Below, in pieces: positions 39,523 to 49,423 of a DNA stretch of 64,000 nucleotides. This DNA is from Rhynchopus euleeides (lineage: Eukaryota; Euglenozoa; Diplonemea; Diplonemida; Diplonemidae), in contig OY723269.1 of the NCBI GenBank assembly GCA_963210315.1, positions 2,108,001-2,172,000 of the forward strand, read 5' to 3'. Both the position numbers and the translations under genes were made by a program. The notes under the pieces were generated by a model. It made no database searches. It was not told the DNA's origin and was given only the letters and a program-made list of their open reading frames with translations. Positions within the stretch are counted from its first letter, which is position 1. Every line of letters starts with the position of its first letter.

Positions 39523-40542
39523 CTCCCCGACACCAGCAGGGGACGCCCGCGGGCCACGACCCTCCCCCCCGCCGCGGTAGTGTATGTGAAGGCAGTACCA
39601 TCTGCCCCCCCGTCAACAAGAGGACGCCCCCGCAAGACCGAGACGAGCGTGACCCCGGAGGAAGCAACCACCATTCGCCAGGAACTGCAACACACCCTGG
39701 CCCAAGCCCTCGCACCCACATACTGGGGGGCCCTCCGCCGCACATACGACAGGTACTCGCAGTTCCGGGAAGGGTGGATGAAAGCGGAGAGGCGAACACT
39801 GCCACACGACGAAGGGGCGGTGCTGTGGGTCACGAAGCAACGGAAGGACGGGCTATCAGTGCAGTCCGCCCTCCAGTACCTCAACAACCTTGCAGCAGCA
39901 CTCAGACGCTTCGCAGCGTTCCCCCTCGACGGAAAACAAATTGTGGCGGACTACAGGCGGGCGCTGAAACGGGGAGGAGCACTACGACCACTGAAGCAAG
40001 CAGAACCAGCAACAGCCCACAACATCCGGGAGGCGCTAGCGAAGGAGCCACGTCCCCTCGTGAAACTGCTGCTCGGCATCATGTGGGGGGGTGCGGCAAG
40101 GGCCTCGGACGCACTGCGCTTGGATGTGAAGGACGTCACAGCGGAAAAGCGCAGCGAGCCGATATACGTGCGCTGGACCCAGTCGAAGGCGGACCCCTTC
40201 CACATGGGTCACATCACAGGGATCTCCCTGCCGAAGGACCTACACCGTATCCTCCGACACCGCCTCCGCAGGGCGCGCAGAGCAGGAGAGACGAGACTGT
40301 TCCCGGCGGACGTCACCTACCGGACCGTGGTAAAAGCCGTCAAGCGGGCACGGAGGGGGCTCACGGCACACTCTCTGCGGAGGGGGGCACTCACACAGCT
40401 TGCGCGAAAGAACGTTCCACTGGAGGAGGTGCGCCTCCTCTCGAGACACGCGACGGTCGACGGTGTGATGCGTTACGTATCAGCGGCGGAAAACGCACAC
40501 GCGCGCGAGACAGCACAGGTGTCGGCGAAGATCGAGTGGTGA
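39523..40542 (+). CDS. Tyrosine recombinase, copy 2
   Basis: Same reading frame as gag after the TGA. It differs from copy 1 by one residue (Gly to Ser in TETGVTPEE, copy 1 position 3340). All catalytic R-HxLR-H-Y residues are intact, so it could act in trans. Confidence 0.85.
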   Translation, partial: LPDTSRGRPRATTLPPAAVVYVKAVPSAPPSTRGRPRKTETSVTPEEATTIRQELQHTLAQALAPTYWGALRRTYDRYSQFREGWMKAERRTLPHDEGAVLWVTKQRKDGLSVQSALQYLNNLAAALRRFAAFPLDGKQIVADYRRALKRGGALRPLKQAEPATAHNIREALAKEPRPLVKLLLGIMWGGAARASDALRLDVKDVTAEKRSEPIYVRWTQSKADPFHMGHITGISLPKDLHRILRHRLRRARRAGETRLFPADVTYRTVVKAVKRARRGLTAHSLRRGALTQLARKNVPLEEVRLLSRHATVDGVMRYVSAAENAHARETAQVSAKIEW

Positions 40543-41945
40543 AGAAAAAACGACAGCAAGGGGGGACGACGCGCACACAGCCAAAACCCCTGACAGCAAC
40601 CCACTTCCCGGGGACCACGAGGCTGTTCGCAGCGCGCCGCTACTACGAAGATGCCACATCCGACGAAGCCGCGTCCGACCCACCACCCAGTGATGAGGAA
40701 GCGTGGAGCGAGGTGGATAGCGCAGAGTCGTACGGTCCGGGTGTCGAGGACCTCTACGGGGAGGACTTGGGTGTGTGCACGGGGGGGAAGGTGATACGGC
40801 CAGCCAACGCGAAGACGGAGCTGTCGGAGGAAGAGGACTACATCGCGGAGATCTGCACCTCGCGCCTCAATCTCAAGGAACTGCGACGGTTGGACAGCGA
40901 GGGTGAACTGACGGGGGTCTTGGACCTCATCACCAAGCCAGCCGCTTTCGCTGACGCACTGCTTCCCGAGGCCCGCCAAGAACTACGTAAAACGGGGAGG
41001 AAGGTATCACGCCACATGTTGCACCACCTGGACACCTTGGTTGAGTATGGCGTCCTGACGGAGGCGGATGCACACCCGTACCTCACGCTGCCAGCGTTCA
41101 CCGTGTCCAAGAAGTCTGGGGGCCAACGTTTCATCGTCGACGCAAGGCGGCTAAATGCACTGATGACACGCCCACCGGACATGCGTTTGCAGGACATCAC
41201 GGAGGTGACACAGCGAGTGGCCGCGGCGAGCTGGGTGGTGATGGCAGATGCACGCAGCTGGTTCTACCAGTTCCCCGTACACAAGGAGATCCAACGCTAT
41301 TTCGAAGTGCGCCTAGGCGGGGAGAGAAAGACATTCGTGAAGACCTTCCTGACTGTCATGTGCATGGGGTGGTCACATTCCCCGGCAATCGCGAACCGCA
41401 GCGCACGCGTGCTGCTCCCGCCAGAGCACGGAATAGTCTGGATTGACAACTTCATCGCTGTCGGAGACTCCCTACCAGAGGCACAGGCGAGGTACGCCGA
41501 CTTCATCAGCCGCTGCGAGAAGGTGGGGGCCGCCCTGAACTTCGACGACACACAACACGGCGTGCCGCTGCAGGACTTCACAGTGTTCGGGATCCACTTC
41601 GACCTGACGCGACACCGTTTCCACATGGACACAGCCTGGGTGCAAAAAGTCCTCGGACGGGAAGAGTACAAGGAAGTCAACGGCCACACGACACCACGCA
41701 GGGCGTTCAGAGTATTCGGGTCTTTCGTCTGGCAGTCGTATGTGATGCGGACGCCGATGTGTTACATGCCAGCCGTGTTGTCCTTCGTGCGGCGCATCGC
41801 GAAGCAGACTCACTCGAACAACGCCCGATGGGACTCCAGGGTCGCAGTACCTCCGTCAGTGCAGGCGGAGACAGTGGCGCGGGCACGAAAAATTGCCAAC
41901 GAGCAAATGCACCCACCCCCCTTCGCGACCCCAATGACAAAATGA
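40542..41945 (+). pseudogene. Reverse transcriptase, truncated before RNase H
   Basis: The RT core including the W-I-D-N box is complete. It lacks one Val relative to copy 1 (KEVVNGH becomes KEVNGH). After the break at 41887 the frame runs 19 codons into unrelated DNA and ends with TGA at 41943-41945. The RNase H domain and terminal repeats are lost. The phased A-AAA-AAC heptamer after the YR stop is retained. Confidence 0.85.
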
Positions 41946-43482
41946 CTCCGTGGTGAACACTACAGCAGCTGGGGGGGGGGGGGGGGGGCGGGTGGTGGGG
42001 GAGGGTGGCATGCACATTCCCCAAGGCAAACTTGGGGATGGGTGGCGGGGGTGCGTGTGTGCTCCGTGGGAACTCGGAGCGGGTGGGGTGGGGGTGGGGT
42101 GGGTGAGCCTTGAAGGACCTTCTCCAAAGTGCAGAGATACGAAAAGGGAAGGGGGGGCGGGGGGAGGGAGTGTGTGCTCTGTGTGTGAAGGGCCGACGTG
42201 TCGATTTTGCTGTTGATGCGATCCCCACTGTCCTCTGTCCACACACACACACACACACCCACCATGGGTGGGCTATGATCTGCGCAGGATCTCCCCACAC
42301 AAAACGTGGTCACCACATCCCCCACCCCACACACACACACCTACCTTTTCTCACGCTTCTGCATTTCTGATCGAGAAGATCCCTCTATGCATGCGCACAG
42401 CTGCCCCCCCCCCCCCCTTGAGGTGCGTGCGTGTTTTGCGTTTCTGTGTGACGAGGATGGGAGAGGGAGAGGGGGAGGGGGGGGGGGGAGGGAGGCGATA
42501 TTTCTTTGTGCGTCAATTTGACTCAAAAGGGGGGGAAGGGTGGGGATGTGTGCCGTGGGCCCCGCCATTAGAATCCAGCAACTCCCTCCCCCCCCACCCT
42601 CCACTCCCCGCCCCAACCTTGAGCTGTGGGAGGCTCAGGAGGGGGGGGGGGTGGGTGGGTGGGGGTATTGATTTTGTGTGTACGTCACACTGTCTGGCCT
42701 TCCTGACGGTCCTCAGGTTAGTCGGGCAGTCGACACTATTGAAAGGGAAATACGCTGAAACAAATGCCAGGCAGAAAGGGCGTGTGTGCGATGTCACATG
42801 CATAAAACATGGTTGCCGGACAATAGCCCGGTGTTTGGCGGATGGGCGACAAGTGTATATAGTTTTAGCGCATTCGGTTCCGACAGCACAGCTTTCGACG
42901 GGTTGGAGCGGTGTCGCGAGCGGTGGATTGTGCGAACCGAATCTTTAAGGATCAGTGCCTTCACATGCTTTAAAACAGGATCTCAGCACGGCGTTGAGAC
43001 CAATGCTTCAGCAGGCACAGGGAGGGAGGGGGACGGTCTCAAATAGAAGCGTCACTGCGCTCGTTCTGCACTTTTTGATTCCGTTTTTCTGAAGCGTTTG
43101 CGCTTCCACCCTGCTGATGATGATGTCGTGAGTGAGGAGCACGTGAGGTACGAACAGGCATGTGGCCCTCTCTCCGCCCACATCGCAGCGTGTGCTGGAA
43201 AAAAAATAGGGATTTTGTTCGCCTCATTTCCGTCCAGCTGGGCCGCTAGAAACACAACAACAAAATGAAATACCCTCAATACCCCGCCACCCTGCTCTCT
43301 GCGGGAAGTGTCCTCCTCCCTGTGTGCCCTGCACTGTGCGGAACGGGGCGCCGAACGTGGGGCAAACCGAGCCTGTGCAGTCACCTAGCTCTCACAGCGC
43401 TCGTGATTCGGTTCGTCGGCACCACACAAAACAATAGAAGACGGATATGTGACCCAGTTTGTGCCAGTGTGGTGTGCATGCG
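41946..43482. other. Intergenic DNA rich in G/C tracts
   Basis: Long G runs near 41971 and 42475 and C runs near 42407. About 42260-42320 is the partner of the inverted repeat at 27786. A possible small RNA is listed separately. No protein gene is supported. Confidence 0.45.
42850..42945 (+). ncRNA. Candidate small structured RNA
   Basis: 'gtgtatatagttttagcgc' gives a TATA-like box, followed by 'attcggttc' (about 42869) and its complement 'gaaccgaat' (about 42934) enclosing a roughly 55-base GC-rich stretch that can fold further. It does not match tRNA, 5S or a U-snRNA that I know. Low confidence. Confidence 0.2.
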
Positions 43483-43689
43483 ATGGAGACACTGAAGGCA
43501 GATGGTGTTAACCCAAAGGCAATGGGATGCATCCTGAGAGACAGGCCGCCGGGGAAGGAGGGGGGAGCGCGCAACGAACACGAAGGAGAAGCAACCCCGC
43601 AACAGCAACAAGGACGAATCAAGGCGACCCCGAAAAACCCCCCCCCATTGCTATTGCAGATGGCAACTGGCAACTATCGGCGTGAGTAA
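43483..43689 (+). CDS. Possible 68-aa protein or exon
   Basis: ATG 43483 opens METLKADGVNPKAMGCILRD, followed by a PPGKEGG-type basic, Gln-rich part. The first 35 residues look like natural protein and codon use is mixed. No splice sites or family support it, and it may be a single exon of a larger gene. Confidence 0.3.
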   Translation: METLKADGVNPKAMGCILRDRPPGKEGGARNEHEGEATPQQQQGRIKATPKNPPPLLLQMATGNYRRE

Positions 43690-43778
43690 CACTCTCGCAT
43701 TTATTGTGCTAACTCTAAAGGGCCTTCGCACACACCTATACACAGACACCCACACACCCGGCAGGGCGTGTGTGGGTG

Positions 43779-43915
43779 CAGTGGAGGCAGCACCAGAGCT
43801 CGCTCGGTTGTGGTGCGACCTACACTACATGAAAAAGGTTACGTGCGTGTGTCCGGTCACATCAAGAGCAAGTGCTCAGTGTGTCTACTCTACACTAAAA
43901 ATATTCACGTGTGAG
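43779..43915 (+). repeat. Dispersed repeat block
   Basis: It combines 'gtggaggcagcaccagag' / 'cgacctacactac' (related to about 11570-11625) with the 'cacatcaagagcaagtgctc' repeat (related to 9587 and 26697). Confidence 0.55.
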
Positions 43916-44188
43916 TGTGTGGAGGTGTTCTGCAGAGCACACAACAACAGCAGCACAGACCCGTTGGGGGTCTCCTCTCCCCGTCCTTGATTTGCAGGCA
44001 GGACGTAGTGGTATCCCACCTCACAGCACACACACCCCAGACAGGGCGCGGGTTGTCTTTTTCGCCCTTTTTGGCACCAACCGTACACAGCAGAGAGCGC
44101 CGCCCCTTCGTGAGCACACCGCAGCCCCCGCTCACCCGCAAGCGCACTTCCCCTTCAGGGCAGCAAAGCTGGGCAACAACCCAACGCA

Positions 44189-45377
44189 ATGAGCGATAAG
44201 GATACCCACCTCCACGAGTCTGAGCTCGTTCGCTCGAGAGAGGTTAAGACACGCGTATGCCCATCGGGTTCCACCAAAAAGATGTTTGGGTAGCCAGTCT
44301 GTGCCTTGCGATGAAACGAACCTCCCTTTCCCGGTGTGGGGGGTGAGGGGTGCGAGGGGGGGGGGTGGTGAGGACTGTTTGGCTTTCTTGCATTTCGCAC
44401 TGCCCACACACACCACCCCACCGCCGCACGCAGGGGCCTTATGAGTTTATCTACAAGCAAATATACGGAGTGTACCCACGAGCCGCTTGCTACAATATCC
44501 GGGAGCTCTATATCCAATGTGTTCTGTCAACGCAGTGCATTCGCGAAAAGCGTGACGTATGTGCGGGGGGAGGTCGAGGGGGCTGGGATGAGGGGGGTGG
44601 GGCGGGTAGGGTCTTTTTGTGTCTTTCTGACCTACCCCCTACCCCACCCCTTGTAACGCACACTCTCGAGGCTTGTGGCTGGACGGCCTATCCTTGTTGG
44701 GATTGTGCGCCCCACCCCCAAAATGCCAAATCGCGACGGCGGTGTGGGTAGGCATCGCTTGTTCTCCAAAAGTGGTGTACCTACCACTCCCCGTGTATAT
44801 GTCACCCCCCAAAAGGGGTGTGTTTATGTCACCCCCAGGCGGCCCTGGCGGGGGGTGACATACACTGACCTGCCACCCCCTGTGTTTATGTCACCCCCTA
44901 AAAGGTGTGTATATGTCGCCCCCCTCCCGATTTTTACACCTGGGGGGGGGGGGTGACATATACACGGGGGGTGGTAGGTACATTTTTATTTTTAGCTATT
45001 TTTAGTGATTCGCCCCAAGCTGCTAGGAACAGAGCTTGTCCCCAACCCACCCACACACGACACAGTTTGAGGCGTGCCGGCGTGAGCCTGAGTGTATTGC
45101 AGAGCGCATGGGTCTGTCGCAGTGCCGCATGATGGCCATCAGCCCCTCCACACGGCTTCGAGGGAACCGTTGGGACCAGCGAGACCCTGAGGACATGAAG
45201 GAGATGCTGAAGAACGAGAAGCTGAAGCAGCGCCGGAGGGAGCTGGGTGAGGACGTCGACGAGACGCACGCCCTGCTGAACGCCACCCAGACAGAGATCA
45301 AGGCGCATAACGACACCACGCAGAGGGCGCTGAGCGGGCGCGAAAATACCGCGCCCCCACAGCAACCACCTGTGTAG
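44189..45377 (+). CDS. COA5: PET191/COA5-type cytochrome oxidase assembly factor, three exons
   Basis: Exons 44189-44254 (22 codons), 44434-44556 (41 codons) and 45066-45377 (103 codons plus stop) join in phase 0 through GTATGC/GTATGT donors and 'cgcacgcag' / 'acgacacag' acceptors, giving 166 aa. Across the last two exons the Cys spacing is C-x9-C-x5-C-x9-C-x5-C-x9-C, beginning ACYNIRELYIQC and ending MGLSQC, followed by the family's C-terminal R-x-RGN signature (STRLRGNRW). This is the CX9C pattern of Pet191/COA5, a mitochondrial intermembrane-space protein needed for cytochrome c oxidase assembly and imported by Mia40-type disulfide relay. The protein is longer than the usual 70-110 aa because of a 20-residue N-terminus and a roughly 75-residue charged, coiled-coil-like C-terminal extension. 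Confidence 0.8.
44776..44989. mobile_element. 214-bp MITE-like element in a COA5 intron
   Basis: The ends 'gtacctaccactccccgtgt' and 'acggggggtggtaggtac' are inverted repeats. The inside carries several 'tgtttatgtcaccccc' units in both orientations. It lies within the second intron of the COA5 gene and is related to 34812-34940. Confidence 0.7.
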
Positions 45378-46504
45378 GCGGGTGACGCTCAAAATGCTGC
45401 CCAGCCTGTCTGTCGTGGGGTCGCAACGGTGTCTGCGGACATTGTTGGGCTCGAAGTGGGTCTTCGCTGCAGGGAAGGCGACAAACAGAAAAATGACGAA
45501 CAAATTGCCGGAAACTAAACACACAAGGCAGCGGAGACCCTCCTCCAGAGCGGGGCGGGGGGGGAGGGGTCGGGCACTGTTGGGGGGTTATGGGGGCCTC
45601 GCGTATCTGATGGTCGTCGCTGCCGCCAGCCCCCCTCGTGGCGAACACCCTCCCCACCCCCGCCTACCCCGACACACCGTCTGCATGCCCTGCGAAGGGG
45701 CTGGCTTGAAGCGGTGTGGTGCGGTGTTCTTTGGTGGCTGCCACTGCCGTTCATGGGAGAGTGTGGTTGGGCTCGCCCGCGGGGGCGTCCTTGAATTGAA
45801 GTGAAGGGGGGGTGGAGGCGGGGGTCGTCCCTCGTGTGCCTCTTCTTCTACTTCGCTAACCCGTTCAGGCGGTCTGGTGCCGTGAGGTGATGTTCTGCAA
45901 CAAGAAACCCAGGTGCAAACCACGATCTCGCTGGCAACCGGCTTCCTGCGTTTACCGATACTCTCGACGTTGTCTCCAACAAGGTGTTGTTGAAAACACT
46001 CCTCTCAAAAAAACAAAGAACGGCGGTGTCATTTCGAACAGTGCCTGCATGTGCAGGAGGGCGGGACGCTGCCACAAGTCTTTTTAGTGCGAAGAGCTAC
46101 GCTGTTCTTCCGATACAAAGGGTCATGTATTGCGACAGTGTGTGTCATGTTGTGACTCATATATGTGGTGGTGGCTGCGCCTGTTTCCAACCACCCGGGT
46201 GGTGGTGCTGGCGGTTGCATCTGAAGGGGATCGCGTCTCGGGAGGGAATAGATTGGCTCCCAGATGACGCGGAGAGTGTGTAGTCTCCGCAAAAATCCCC
46301 ACACACCCACACCCCCTCCCCCCCTCCTCCCACCTCAAGTGTTTTTACTAGGACCGACCCCCCCCGTGTTGAATCCCACCTCCGTAACTTCCCGAGACTC
46401 AACCAGACCACCATGTATGCTGTCGAACCAGTTTCTGGAAGGGGTAGTATCCGACTAAGTATTCACAAGGTAAATGGTACACAACAGGTCTGCCTACTGC
46501 GGGG
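45378..46504. other. Intergenic stretch with nothing recognised
   Basis: C/G-rich with scattered short open frames on both strands, none with a start, domain or codon bias worth calling. Confidence 0.45.
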
Positions 46505-46987
46505 TCAGGTCAGGCAATCGCAGAACCACCAGGGTGACACTCTCTTTTGTACAGCCCGGCTGACACATGTCCACCTCACAGTGTTCGGTTGATGGGTGGC
46601 ATTCAGGAGCTGCTCCTCTGTGAAGTTTGCGTACACTTCAAGCTTGCGGGGGATTTCTGCCATGGCGATCAGCAAAGCGCGCTTGACACGCCCGGCTTCC
46701 GCTGCGATCCAGTCTACTGGCTCTGGAACGGGGGTTGCTTGGGTCGTCGATTGTGTCGATAAATCTGCTTTTTTTGGCCGGCCACGCTTCTTCTGAAATG
46801 CGCCTCCATCCTGGAGCTGTGCAGGGAGTTCGTTCTCTGAAATCATCTCGTCCTGCCACATGACCGCCTCAGGTGGGAGGACGGGTGTGGTCGACACCGT
46901 GTCCACGGCGGTGAGAGAGTCCGGAGGAATCACCGTTTTGTTTGTGCGCACCTGTACGTGTATGGGTGTCCATACGTGCGCTGCCAA
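46505..46987 (-). CDS. Hypothetical protein fragment with AT-hook, next to retroelement repeat
   Basis: A 160-codon open frame on the minus strand whose first residues are encoded by the 93-bp repeat that also precedes the gag gene of the minus-strand element. The first ATG in frame is the M of MWQDEMISENE. It contains an AT-hook-like KKRGRPKK and a helical segment (DWIAAEAGRVKRALLIAMAE). It may be the first ORF of another element that shares the 5' repeat. The function is unknown. Confidence 0.35.
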   Translation of the reverse strand: MAAHVWTPIHVQVRTNKTVIPPDSLTAVDTVSTTPVLPPEAVMWQDEMISENELPAQLQDGGAFQKKRGRPKKADLSTQSTTQATPVPEPVDWIAAEAGRVKRALLIAMAEIPRKLEVYANFTEEQLLNATHQPNTVRWTCVSRAVQKRVSPWWFCDCLT

Positions 46988-47028
46988 CAGTCTTTTTTAC
47001 CGTGACCTGAGCAGGTTATAGCAAAAAA
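46936..47028 (-). repeat. 93-bp terminal direct repeat, left copy
   Basis: Identical by eye to 51545-51637 ('ttttgtttgtgcgcacctgt' to 'gttatagcaaaaaa'), offset 4609. Same orientation. In the split-repeat layout this would be A2, or the 5' end of a second element to the left. Confidence 0.85.
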
Positions 47029-47685
47029 GACCTGGTGTCTGCTTCGTGTGCACAAGCGGCCCACTATTGACCCCCCCCCCCCCCCCCGCCTCCCTTGCCG
47101 TTTGCTCTGGCCCGTTTCTCAGCCTTACTCACTGCGGCTTCGTATCTCGTCACTCTGTTATTACTCTCCCGGTAGGCTGATCAGCAGCATTATAACCGGT
47201 CCTGTCAGGGGAATCTGGGAGGGGGGACGGGGGAATACTCTGTTGCACCGGCTCCCTTCCATGGGAGGGTGCGCTGGGGCTGTAACGCCTGGCACGAGGT
47301 TCCAAATCGGGGTCTCCGAGGGGCGGAGGAGAGAGTCCTCAGCCGAACATCAGCTTTTATAAACGCAGCAGGAAAACAAAGGGCCGCGAATTTCGACACC
47401 TTCACCGTGTTGCGTTGCCCGGAGTACCAGGGCAAGCCCCCCGGAGACTCCACTGTGGTGCCAGGCCCATCAGGGGCATCGCATCGCATCGACCGGCACA
47501 CCCTGTGGTGTGACGTGGCTGTCTTCTCAAGGAGCCGGCATCCTTGCAGCGTTTGGAGGAGCCCTTCAGGAGGCATCACTCAGGGACCAACAGCATCTCA
47601 ACCGCTTGGCGGGAGACCCCCTCATGGGGCTGCACCCGTGCACCGACGACCCAACACGCTAAGCGGGAGAACCCCTCAGGGAGAC
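47029..47685 (-). other. 3' tail of the element with recurrent short hairpins
   Basis: Non-coding. Several imperfect repeats of the type 'agccccatcagggggcat' (about 47465, 47565, 47610, 47665 and 47725) can each form a CCC/GGG hairpin with a TCA/TCAT loop. A poly-C run lies at 47072-47086. Confidence 0.5.
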
Positions 47686-49423
47686 TCACCCCGACCCGAT
47701 AGCACGCCGCTTCTCCAGTGGAAGAGCCCCATCAGGGGGCATCGTTCCGGACTTGCGTTTCCTCTGGTCCCCGCAGGCAGTCGGGGCACCCCCGGTCGGT
47801 GGCAGCGTCTGCACTTCGCTTGGGTCCGTAGGCACCGTGCTTCTCAGGGGCACGCGGCATCCCATCTCCCCCCGGGGGAACCGGGAGAACCGATCCGCAG
47901 GGTTCAACGACGTATGTACATATCTCGCGGCGAAGGAGCATCCCGCATTGCTCAATGTGGAGACGATCTGCCCGATCACTTTCCCTGCCCAACCATCTAA
48001 GGAGTAGCCCGCGTTCACTCCCTGAACGACAGCGGTGTTGTCGATGAAAAGCACAATGTGGCATGGCGTCTCCAGCCATCTGACACAGAAGCCGGCCAAG
48101 CGTGCTGCAGCGTGCAGCTCCTTGTGATATATGGGGAGGCCGGCCACATCAGGCGGGAACGGCCCGTAGAAACCATGATTGTCGACCACACAGCCCCACC
48201 CGGAGCTGCTGGCATCCGAAAAAACCGCGACCTGCCTGGTCAGAGGGGGTTGCCACATCTGCCACTCGTTCAGCTCAAGCGTTGCCAGCTCGGTCCTCAT
48301 GACTTGCCTGCATTCGATGGGGAGGAGCGCCGGAGCATCCCAGAAACCGCCGGTCATCTCGCCCGCCTCTGCTCGCCCGGCTCTCGCCGTGTCAGACATC
48401 CAACGAAGGATGGTTGTGAGGTGCGCCAGCCGGAGTTTGAGTACATGTGCCCTCCAGACCAGGCAGCCGCACAGCCGCCACCACAGCCGCATTGGGAGGT
48501 GACCCTCCATATCCAGTTCGCGGGCAGCATCACGCACCTTCTCGACCCACGCAGGGGCCAGTCTCCAGCATTTGTCCCGCAGGTCAAGCTCCATGCCGAG
48601 GAATTCCCCCCGACTGCGTATTGGGGTAGTGTCGCCGATGATCACCCGATACCGCCCGCACAGGGCCCGGAACGACTCCGCAGCTCGTTGTAACAGCGCC
48701 GCAGATGTGGAGGCGAACAGCACGTTGTCTACCCATGTGATGTGGTCCACCCCACTCGCTGCAGCCCCCGCCAGTGTTACCGATGTTGCCTGTGCTAGTT
48801 GGGGACTGCCCGTGTAGCCCATGGCCAGGCGACGCATGCGCAAAACCTTGTTTCCCGCCCTGAAGGAGAAGAACCGTCGTGACTCAGCAGGGAGCTCCAG
48901 CTGGAAAAAAAATTGGCAAAGTCAAAGTCGCAGAAAAGGGTGTTGCGCATCATGGTGTCGATGATCTCGGCGTAGGACGGGAGGTGGCACGGAGGCAGGG
49001 ACACAGACGCCAGACACAGGTTCAGCTGCTTGCAACTCAGGATAAAGCGCAGGAAACCCGCCCGCTTCTTTGCGACGGTGAATGCCCCCGAGTAGAGGGG
49101 CCTCGGTGAGGCTTTAGAATCCTGTCGAGGCGCTGGTTCGGCGATGTGCCCGTTCAGAAGGTCCGGCACCAGAGGCGTGAGGAGTGCGTTCGTGGGGCCC
49201 CGCATCCTACCACTCTGTTCCGTTGCATGCTGCTTCAGAAAGTCTGGGGAGATACATCGGAAGTGTCGGGCTAGGTCGGGGAAATCAGCGAGGAGGGTCG
49301 AGGTATCGATGGGGTCCGAGGGCGCAGGGCTGATCTGGCCATCATAACAGGCTTTTGGAGCGCGCGTGCCGCTAGTCGAATCAAACCAGGCCGCCGCATA
49401 GTCGTACCCCCGGAGCAGCCGGG
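47686..49423 (-). pseudogene. Reverse transcriptase - RNase H of the minus-strand element, one frameshift
   Basis: The N-terminal RT half is read in the gag frame (ending 48795) and the C-terminal half in another frame (48843-47686). The switch is explained by eight instead of nine T at 48912-48905 within FDFANFF (motif A region). Other RT marks: AFTVAKKRAGFLRFILSCKQ, LAMGYTGSPQLAQ and W-V-D-N (48735-48724) at the catalytic box. RNase H residues are in AVFSDASSSGWG, HKELHAA, LFIDNTAV and SLNPADRFSR. The indel may be decay, a sequencing error in a homopolymer, or a slip site. Confidence 0.8.

Larger units (their letters stand above)
38043..41887 (+). mobile_element. 3'-truncated second copy of the YR retroelement
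   Basis: Aligns to 1737-5584 with a constant offset of 36306. I see six substitutions (positions 3340, 5075, 5450, 5507, 5513 and 5555 of copy 1) and a 3-bp deletion of one Val codon near 5371. At 41887 the homology ends abruptly inside the RT connection region, before RNase H. The B1-A2-B2 block is missing, so it cannot be autonomous. The A1 repeat, the 36-bp leader repeats, gag and YR are intact. Confidence 0.92.

Noticed and set aside
47269-48000. 243-codon + strand frame opposite the RT/RNase H
   Set aside because: Antisense shadow of the minus-strand element's tail and RNase H; no independent features.
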